A stretch of DNA of 5,561 nt, from NCBI GenBank assembly GCA_937888765.1, contig CALASU010000232.1:1-5561 (forward strand), written 5' to 3'. Under the pieces are notes generated by a model, which was not told where the DNA came from, did no database searches, and saw nothing but the letters and a program-made list of their open reading frames with translations. This DNA comes from an uncultured Clostridia bacterium. Its GTDB lineage: Bacteria; Bacillota; Clostridia; Lachnospirales; Anaerotignaceae. Made by a program: the position numbers and the translations under genes. Below are positions 1-4,732 of this stretch, in pieces. How positions within the stretch are numbered: the first letter of the stretch is position 1; each line of letters opens with the position of its first letter.

Positions 1-12
1 TTTGAAGGGGGT

Positions 13-56
13 TATAGGGGGAAACTTTTCCCAAGAAAAGAAAGTTTCCCCCTATA
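13..56 (-). repeat. Long hairpin directly after the binding-protein gene (copy 1 of a two-copy element)
   Basis: Bases 13-28 (TATAGGGGGAAACTTT) are perfectly complementary to 41-56, giving a 16-bp stem that a T-G pair (29/40) extends, with a 10-base loop at 30-39. On the minus strand the stem begins at the first base after the TAA stop at 57-59, so the hairpin abuts the end of the binding-protein gene. It lacks a good U-tract on the minus strand: after the stem the minus strand reads ACCCCCTTCAAA. It may therefore be a weak terminator, a 3'-end stabiliser, or a partial block before downstream transporter genes. A second copy at 4073-4116 aligns without gaps. Confidence 0.8.
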
Positions 57-1385
57 TTATCTATTTGCTAACTGATATTCCTGCTTCCAACCGTTTACAA
101 ATACATCCTCTACCACGTCCCAATTCGCATCTGTCTGATCCGCCGCATAGGCTGTCAGTGCAGAGCCAAGGCTGTTTTTCCATTCATCAGAAGGCATTGT
201 GGCAAATGTCCATGGAATCGGCTCTTTCCCCTGTTCCGTCAGTTCCTGATCCTGCTTCACAAACAGATTATTGGAGCGAGGGGCATCCTTAAACGGAATG
301 ACAAAACCCATACCTGCGGCACCGCTTGGCATTGCACCCTCGCCGCCGCTCATTGCCTTTGTGCCAACCTCAGAGGTCACACACCAGTTCATAAAATCCA
401 GTGTTGCCTGAATATCCTCTTCTGCCGCTTCTTTGTTCACACACCAGTAATTTTCCGTACCTGTACATAAGCCCTGCTTGCTTTCTTCGCCTGCACCGAT
501 ATAAATAGGAATCATCTGCAAATCTGCATCTGAGAACTTGCCTTCGCCAACCAGATTGTTATATTCCCATGAACCATTCTGGAAAAAGACGGCTTTTTCC
601 GCTAAAAATTCATTACGGGCATCGTCCGCAGTTTTTGCAGACAGTTCCACAGGAGAAACGGTACTGTTATTGATATACAGATCCCAGATATCGCGGTATT
701 CCTCCAGATATTCCCCCCGCAGGGCATCCGCAAATTCTACATTCATATCCTGATATTCAAAATAGACAGGGAGGTTCGCCAAATGGGTCTTAAACCGCCA
801 ATCAGAGGTGCTGTCCATCCCCGCAGAGGTAAAGGCGGCAAAGCCCAGTTCCTCTTTTCGCTCGGTAATATCCTCAGCAATGTTTTCCAGAGAATCAAAA
901 GAATCAATGTCCTCTACGGTATAGCCTGCTTTGTCAAGCAATCCTTTATTCGTAATCAGTCCATAGGATTCAATGGTATACGCCACCCCGCTGATGCTGT
1001 CATCCGGCCCTTTCAGCGTATAAACGTCGCTTGTCAGTTCCTTTACAATATCCGTATCCTTCAGATCATAGCAATAGTCCTGCCAGTTTTTCAGTCCCAC
1101 AGGACCATTTACCTGAAACAGTGTCGGGGCGGCAGATTTTCCCATTTCCGCCATCAATGTTGTTTCATATTCGCCGCCTGCTGCGGTTACCACTGTAACA
1201 GGCACGCCTGTTTCCTCTGTGTAAATCTGCGCCAGCTCCTGCCACTGGCTGTCCTGCTCGGGTTTAAAATTCAGATAATATACAGAAGCTGTACCATCAC
1301 CCTGCGCTGCAGTATTCCCGCCGTTTCCACAGGCAGACAGCAGGCACAGCATACTGCACAATGCCAAAGCCATTCCTTTTTTCAT
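57..1385 (-). CDS. ABC transporter substrate-binding lipoprotein, probably for a carbohydrate
   Basis: This is a 442-residue extracellular solute-binding protein of family 1 (COG1653 type) that captures a ligand outside the membrane and hands it to an ABC permease. The N-terminus is a lipoprotein signal: MKK, a hydrophobic stretch, then the lipobox LSAC with Cys19 as the lipidated residue, followed by a Gly/Asn/Thr-rich linker. The mature part starts with VYYLNFKPEQ (about 35-44) and carries segments I associate with Clostridia sugar-binding proteins, such as APTLFQVNGP (86-95), FTSAGMDSTSDWRFKTHLANLP (185-206), ENYWCVNK (311-318) and SALTAYAA (408-415). The ATG start is supported by AAGGAG, 8 bases upstream on the minus strand (1394-1399). 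A Gly/Ala-rich stretch at 346-360 looks like an insertion. No permease gene is visible; it may lie past the left edge beyond the 13-56 hairpin. Ligand unknown; family confident. Confidence 0.92.
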   Translation of the reverse strand: MKKGMALALCSMLCLLSACGNGGNTAAQGDGTASVYYLNFKPEQDSQWQELAQIYTEETGVPVTVVTAAGGEYETTLMAEMGKSAAPTLFQVNGPVGLKNWQDYCYDLKDTDIVKELTSDVYTLKGPDDSISGVAYTIESYGLITNKGLLDKAGYTVEDIDSFDSLENIAEDITERKEELGFAAFTSAGMDSTSDWRFKTHLANLPVYFEYQDMNVEFADALRGEYLEEYRDIWDLYINNSTVSPVELSAKTADDARNEFLAEKAVFFQNGSWEYNNLVGEGKFSDADLQMIPIYIGAGEESKQGLCTGTENYWCVNKEAAEEDIQATLDFMNWCVTSEVGTKAMSGGEGAMPSGAAGMGFVIPFKDAPRSNNLFVKQDQELTEQGKEPIPWTFATMPSDEWKNSLGSALTAYAADQTDANWDVVEDVFVNGWKQEYQLANR

Positions 1386-1509
1386 GCTTTCCTCTCCTTT
1401 TTATGTTTTCTTTTTGTGTTTTCCTGTTCAGTTTTCCAATCCCCAAAGCCTTATATGCACCTTTCTCATACGCAAATTCCGTCAAACCTCGACAAGCTGA
1501 CAGAATCAG

Positions 1510-1536
1510 ATTTTGCTATTGTTTCATTTTGCTATT
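1510..1536 (+). repeat. 11-bp direct repeat upstream of the HAD gene
   Basis: ATTTTGCTATT occurs at 1510-1520 and again at 1526-1536, a spacing of 16 bases start to start. The first copy overlaps the proposed -35 and the second lies in the -35/-10 spacer. It could be a paired binding site for a regulator, or chance within a T-rich stretch. The exact repetition is visible; the role is inference. Confidence 0.5.
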
Positions 1537-1547
1537 TTTGATAAAAT
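1519..1547 (+). promoter_or_regulatory. Putative sigma-A-type promoter for HAD and ABC-F genes
   Basis: TTGTTT (1519-1524) and TAAAAT (1542-1547) are separated by 17 bases, the optimal spacing. The -10 differs from TATAAT at one base; the -35 keeps only the TTG half. It lies 26 bases before the HAD start and would drive the coupled HAD/ABC-F pair. The region is AT-rich, so chance matches are likely. Confidence 0.4.
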
Positions 1548-1573
1548 AAAAGGGAAAGATTGGCGGTGAAAAA

Positions 1574-2413
1574 ATGGCAGAAATCAAATTAGTTGCGTCT
1601 GATCTGGACGGAACGCTTCTGACAAGCAAAAAAGAACTGACAGAACGCCTGTTAACGGCGTTAGATAAAATCCATGAAATGGGTATTTTTTTTGTGCCCT
1701 CCACAGGCAGAGCCTTTTCCGCTTTGCCCCAGTGCATCAAAGAATTGCCCTCTTTGCGGTATGTCATTACAGGAAACGGTGCGTCTGTATATGATGCTGT
1801 AGAACAAAGAGATTTATTCCGGAATCTTCTTTCGCCTGAAGCCATCGACAGTACAATTGCTCTGGTAAAGGACTTACCGATCATTCCCGAATATTCCGTA
1901 GGCGGTCAGGCACATATTCCCAAGGAGATTTTTGACGATCTCACTCCTTATGGTCTGACAGAAAGCCATGCAAACTATATTCGTACAACCAGAATCCCCG
2001 ATACAGACTTCTGGAGCGAACTGGAACGTCAGAAAGATTCTTTAGAAAATATCAACCTGATTTTTACAGATCTGAAACTGCGTCAGCGTGTATGGGATGA
2101 TCTGAAAACACTGGGACAGGCTTCTGTTACCTCTTATTCTGACAAAAATATTGAAATCACAGGATTAACAGCAACAAAATCCCATGCCCTTGCACAGCTC
2201 TGCGAAGTACTCGATATGACTGCGGAAAATATTCTGGCAATGGGCGACAGTGACAACGATCTGGATATGATTCAATTTGCGGGCATTGGCGTTGCTATGG
2301 AAAACGGTCAGGAACATATCAAGGAAGCCGCGGATTTCATCACCGCAGGCTGTGATGCCTTTGGTGCCGCCATCGTATTGGAAAAACTGATTGAAAAAGG
2401 AGAACTTACATGA
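1574..2413 (+). CDS. Cof-type HAD-IIB family phosphatase
   Basis: This 279-residue protein has the usual length and motif order of Cof/YbjI/YidA-like HAD hydrolases, cytoplasmic Mg-dependent phosphatases of sugar phosphates, nucleotide cofactors or other small phosphorylated compounds. Motif I is DLDGT with nucleophile Asp10 and acid/base Asp12. Motif II is the PSTGR block at 42-46. Motif III is Lys202 in TKSHAL, where the family more often has K-G. Motif IV is GDSDNDLDMI (224-233), supplying the Mg-binding aspartates, followed by the typical AGIGVAMENG (236-245). The C2-type cap lies between motifs II and III. The start is preceded by GGCGGTG (1562-1568), one mismatch from a strong Shine-Dalgarno, 5 bases before ATG. 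Its TGA stop overlaps the next gene's ATG. The substrate cannot be read from sequence. The divergent sugar-binding gene makes a sugar phosphate possible, but that is inference. Confidence 0.93.
   Translation: MAEIKLVASDLDGTLLTSKKELTERLLTALDKIHEMGIFFVPSTGRAFSALPQCIKELPSLRYVITGNGASVYDAVEQRDLFRNLLSPEAIDSTIALVKDLPIIPEYSVGGQAHIPKEIFDDLTPYGLTESHANYIRTTRIPDTDFWSELERQKDSLENINLIFTDLKLRQRVWDDLKTLGQASVTSYSDKNIEITGLTATKSHALAQLCEVLDMTAENILAMGDSDNDLDMIQFAGIGVAMENGQEHIKEAADFITAGCDAFGAAIVLEKLIEKGELT
2397..2402 (+). promoter_or_regulatory. Shine-Dalgarno of the ABC-F gene, inside the HAD gene
   Basis: AAGGAG lies 7 bases before the ATG at 2410 and encodes part of the HAD C-terminus. With the ATGA overlap (2410-2413) it fixes the ABC-F start and points to translational coupling. 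Confidence 0.85.
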
Positions 2414-3966
2414 GTATTTTGAATGTCGTAAAGCTCAGCCATGGTTTCGGCGACAGAGCAATTTTTACAGATGTATCTTTCCGCCTGCTGAAAGGCGAAC
2501 ATGTCGGCTTTGTCGGCGCAAACGGCGAAGGCAAATCCACATTTATGAATATCATCACAGGCAGTCTGCAGCCCGATGAGGGGAAAATCGAATGGTCTAA
2601 AAATGTACGCGTTGGGTACTTAGATCAGCATACCGTACTGGAAAAAGGACAGACCATCCGTGATGTATTGCAGTCTGCATTCAGTTTCCTGTTCGATATG
2701 GAAGCCGAAATGAATGGCTATTATGCAGAAATGGCAGAAGCTGATGAAGAAAGAATGAACTTCCTCATGGAAGAAACAGGCAGTATTCAGGAACTGCTGG
2801 AACAGCATGACTTCTATATCATTGATTCCAAGGTAGAAGAAATCGGTCGTGCACTGGGTCTGACAGATATTGGTCTTGATAAAGACGTGACAGAGCTTTC
2901 CGGCGGTCAGAGAACAAAGGTACTGATGGGTAAACTGCTGCTTGAAAAACCCGACATCCTTCTGCTGGACGAACCTACAAACTATCTGGACGAAAACCAC
3001 ATCGAATGGCTGAAACGCTATCTGATCGAATATGAAAATGCATTTATTCTGATCTCCCACGATATTCCTTTCCTGAACAGCGTAGTCAATCTGATTTATC
3101 ATGTAGAAAATGCTGAACTGAATCGTTACGTAGGCGATTATGAAAAATTCCAGGAAGTTTATGCTATGAAGAAAGCACAGCTGGAAGCCGCTTACAAGAA
3201 ACAGCAGCAGGAAATCGAAGATCTGAAGGATTTTGTTGCCAGAAATAAAGCACGTGTTGCCACAAGAAATATGGCAATGAGCCGTCAGAAAAAACTGGAT
3301 AAAATGGATGTAATCGAACTGGCGAAGGAAAAACCGAAGCCCGAATTCAACTTCAAGGAAGCAAGAGCATCCGGCAGATATATCTTCCAGACAGAAAACC
3401 TCGTAATCGGCTACGACTCCCCTCTGTCCCGTCCTCTGACACTTTCCATGGAACGCGGGCAGAAGATCGCACTGGTTGGCGCAAACGGTATCGGTAAAAC
3501 AACACTGCTGAAAAGCATCATCGGCGAAATTCCTCCCCTGAGCGGCAAAACCACACTGGGCGATTATCTGTATACAGGCTATTTTGAACAGGAAAAGAAA
3601 TATACAGAAAACGTAACCTGTATTGATGAAATCTGGAAAGAATTTCCTTCCTTCACACAGTATGAGGTAAGAAGTGCACTGGCAAAATGCGGTCTGACCA
3701 CAAAACACATCGAAAGCATGGTAAAAGTACTGAGCGGCGGCGAACAGGCAAAAGTGCGTCTGTGCAAGCTGATCAATAACGAAACAAACGTACTCCTGCT
3801 GGACGAACCTACGAACCATCTGGACGTAGACGCAAAGGAAGAACTGAAACGTGCACTGAAAGCATACAAAGGCAGTATCCTGCTGATCTGCCACGAACCC
3901 GAGTTCTATCGTGATGTCGTGACAGAAGTCTGGAACTGCGAGGACTGGACAACCGTACAGCTGTAA
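2410..3966 (+). CDS. ABC-F family ATPase, two nucleotide-binding domains, ribosome-associated
   Basis: This 518-residue protein has two ABC ATPase domains and no membrane segments, the mark of ABC-F proteins, which bind the ribosomal E site and act in translation or antibiotic protection. Domain 1: Walker A GANGEGKST (36-44), Q-loop Gln73, an acidic helical arm insert at about 85-140, signature LSGGQ (163-167), Walker B LLLDEPTNYLD (184-194) and H-loop His217 in SHD. The linker, about 245-320, is charged and helical (KKQQQEIEDLKDFVARNKAR at 263-282) and is the P-site tRNA interaction region. Domain 2: Walker A GANGIGKTT (357-365), Q-loop Gln394, signature LSGGE (441-445), Walker B LLLDEPTNHLD (462-472) and His495 in CHEPEF instead of the usual SHD. 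It ends just after domain 2, without a C-terminal extension. Leucine codons are overwhelmingly CTG, with a single TTA. It resembles housekeeping YkpA/YbiT-like proteins more than known resistance types, but the subfamily is not certain. Confidence 0.95.
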   Translation: MSILNVVKLSHGFGDRAIFTDVSFRLLKGEHVGFVGANGEGKSTFMNIITGSLQPDEGKIEWSKNVRVGYLDQHTVLEKGQTIRDVLQSAFSFLFDMEAEMNGYYAEMAEADEERMNFLMEETGSIQELLEQHDFYIIDSKVEEIGRALGLTDIGLDKDVTELSGGQRTKVLMGKLLLEKPDILLLDEPTNYLDENHIEWLKRYLIEYENAFILISHDIPFLNSVVNLIYHVENAELNRYVGDYEKFQEVYAMKKAQLEAAYKKQQQEIEDLKDFVARNKARVATRNMAMSRQKKLDKMDVIELAKEKPKPEFNFKEARASGRYIFQTENLVIGYDSPLSRPLTLSMERGQKIALVGANGIGKTTLLKSIIGEIPPLSGKTTLGDYLYTGYFEQEKKYTENVTCIDEIWKEFPSFTQYEVRSALAKCGLTTKHIESMVKVLSGGEQAKVRLCKLINNETNVLLLDEPTNHLDVDAKEELKRALKAYKGSILLICHEPEFYRDVVTEVWNCEDWTTVQL

Positions 3967-3969
3967 GAC

Positions 3970-4063
3970 CTTGGGACGCTGCCCCAAACCCTGCAGGGGA
4001 CTTTGTCCCCTCGCCCCCTACAAGGGGGTAACCCCCTCGACCCTATACGCAAAGCTACGCTTT
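3970..4063. repeat. Cluster of short GC-rich hairpins after the ABC-F gene
   Basis: Four small palindromes follow one another: TTGGG (3971-3975) with CCCAA (3983-3987); AGGGGAC (3995-4001) with GTCCCCT (4005-4011) around a TTT loop; AGGGGGT (4023-4029) with ACCCCCT (4031-4037), whose G-run could instead pair with CCCCC at 4014-4018; and AAAGC (4051-4055) with GCTTT (4059-4063) around TAC. No credible gene is present. The layout resembles intergenic palindromic repeats I remember from many Clostridia genomes, often mis-annotated as short proteins, but I cannot confirm the family here. The cluster would be transcribed as the 3' end of the ABC-F message. Confidence 0.7.
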
Positions 4064-4072
4064 ACAAAAAAC

Positions 4073-4116
4073 AAAAAGGGGGAACTTTTCCCAAGTAAAA
4101 AAAGTTCCCCCCTTTT
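4073..4116. terminator. Bidirectional rho-independent terminator (copy 2 of the two-copy hairpin)
   Basis: Bases 4073-4089 pair with 4100-4116 except for one A-C mismatch (4077/4112), leaving a 10-base loop. On the minus strand, 10 bases after the HD gene stop, the stem is followed by TTTTTGTTTTTTG (running from the 3' arm into 4077-4066), a clear U-tract. On the plus strand the stem runs into TTTTATATTTTATATTATT, so it can also end the ABC-F transcript. It lies between two convergent genes, where a two-way terminator is expected. Confidence 0.85.
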
Positions 4117-4126
4117 ATATTTTATA

Positions 4127-4717
4127 TTATTCTTCTCTCAAATTACCTTTTTTAATATTTTCCTTAAGAATACTGTCTACTACCTCAAACAATTTCTCCG
4201 ATCCAAGCCTTGTCTTATTCTGCCGCTGATACACCTGCTTTACCGTTACATCATGTTCTTTCCAGTCCCCGCCCTCATTGCTGTTATTCAAAAGCAAGGG
4301 CTGTAGGTTATCCATCGCATGTGCAAATTTGGATTCTGCCGTTTCATATGCCTCAAATTCATCAAACAAAGCAATCAGCTCCGCTTTCTGATCCTCAGGC
4401 AAAAGCGAAAAAATCCGTTCCTTTGCGGCATCCTCTCTCGCTTTCTGTGTTTTCAGATTTTCCGTATCATATGCATAGGTATCTCCCGCATCAATTTCCA
4501 CAATATCGTGAATCAGACACATCAGCATGACTTTGCCAATATCCACTTTTTCATTGGCATATTCTCTGAGCAGATACGCCATAATTGCCATGTGCCATGC
4601 ATGTTCTGCATCATTTTCCCGTCTGCCGTGTCCGGACAGATGAGTCTGGCGAAAAATATTTTTTTCCTTGTCGATTTCCAGAGCAAAGGCAAGCTGCTTC
4701 TGTAAGCGTTCGTCCAT
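4127..4717 (-). CDS. HD-domain phosphohydrolase, YfbR/HDDC2-like (probable 5'-deoxynucleotidase)
   Basis: This 196-residue cytoplasmic protein belongs to the HD_3 group (COG1896), whose characterised member E. coli YfbR removes phosphate from deoxynucleoside 5'-monophosphates using a divalent metal. The HD metal ligands are visible: His39 in RRENDAEHAWH (32-42), His70-Asp71 in LIHDIVEIDAGD (68-79) and Asp136 in KFAHAMDNLQPLL (130-142). Glu74 and Asp79 complete the usual HDxxEIxxGD signature, and length is normal for the family. The ATG is preceded on the minus strand by GGGGAG, 6 bases away. Only 15 bases separate it from the stop of the upstream radical SAM gene, so the two are probably one transcript, ending at the 4073-4116 terminator. 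The family is clear; the exact nucleotide substrate is inferred, and some homologues act on other phosphate esters. Confidence 0.88.
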   Translation of the reverse strand: MDERLQKQLAFALEIDKEKNIFRQTHLSGHGRRENDAEHAWHMAIMAYLLREYANEKVDIGKVMLMCLIHDIVEIDAGDTYAYDTENLKTQKAREDAAKERIFSLLPEDQKAELIALFDEFEAYETAESKFAHAMDNLQPLLLNNSNEGGDWKEHDVTVKQVYQRQNKTRLGSEKLFEVVDSILKENIKKGNLREE

Positions 4718-4732
4718 GATCCTCTCCCCTTT

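Larger units (their letters stand above)
1386..1573. promoter_or_regulatory. Divergent intergenic region between binding-protein and HAD genes
   Basis: These 188 bases separate two genes transcribed away from each other, so both promoters should lie here. For the plus strand there is a credible -10/-35 pair (see 1519-1547) and a direct repeat (1510-1536). For the minus strand I see the Shine-Dalgarno at 1394-1399 and a possible -10, TATAAG, at 1450-1455. The nearest TTGACG-like hexamer (1480-1485) is 24 bases away, too far to be its -35, so the minus promoter is unresolved. No cre-like or other well-known operator was recognised. Confidence 0.6.

Noticed and set aside
2..292. 96-codon plus-strand frame at the left edge
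   Set aside because: It covers the hairpin and the antisense of the binding-protein C-terminus, with no independent coding evidence.
1481..1501. Inverted repeat GTCA...TGAC in the divergent region as an operator
   Set aside because: Only four bases per arm match across a 13-base gap, too weak to call.
783..1541. 252-codon plus-strand frame opposite the binding-protein gene
   Set aside because: It lies mostly antisense to a well-supported lipoprotein gene, shows no domain I recognise, and has no good Shine-Dalgarno.
2620..3987. 455-codon open frame antisense to the ABC-F gene
   Set aside because: It is in exact antisense codon register with a gene that has all ABC-F motifs, and its Phe/Cys/Gln-rich translation is typical of antisense reading. 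Codon bias of the sense gene accounts for it.
4014..4063. CRISPR-like or tandem repeat array
   Set aside because: The palindromes differ from each other in sequence and spacing; there are no identical repeats with unique spacers.
3970..4095. Long-range pairing of CTTGGGA (3970-3976) with the terminator loop TCCCAAG (4089-4095)
   Set aside because: A 7-base match within about 120 bases is expected by chance about once, and both strands are already used in local hairpins.
3971..4306. 111-codon plus-strand frame starting in the hairpin cluster
   Set aside because: It begins with TTG inside a palindrome, reads through the terminator and then antisense to the HD gene. The peptide is just translated repeat sequence.
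4319..4705. 128-codon plus-strand frame opposite the HD gene
   Set aside because: It is antisense to a gene with intact HD metal-binding motifs; Cys/Phe/Ile-rich composition indicates a shadow frame.
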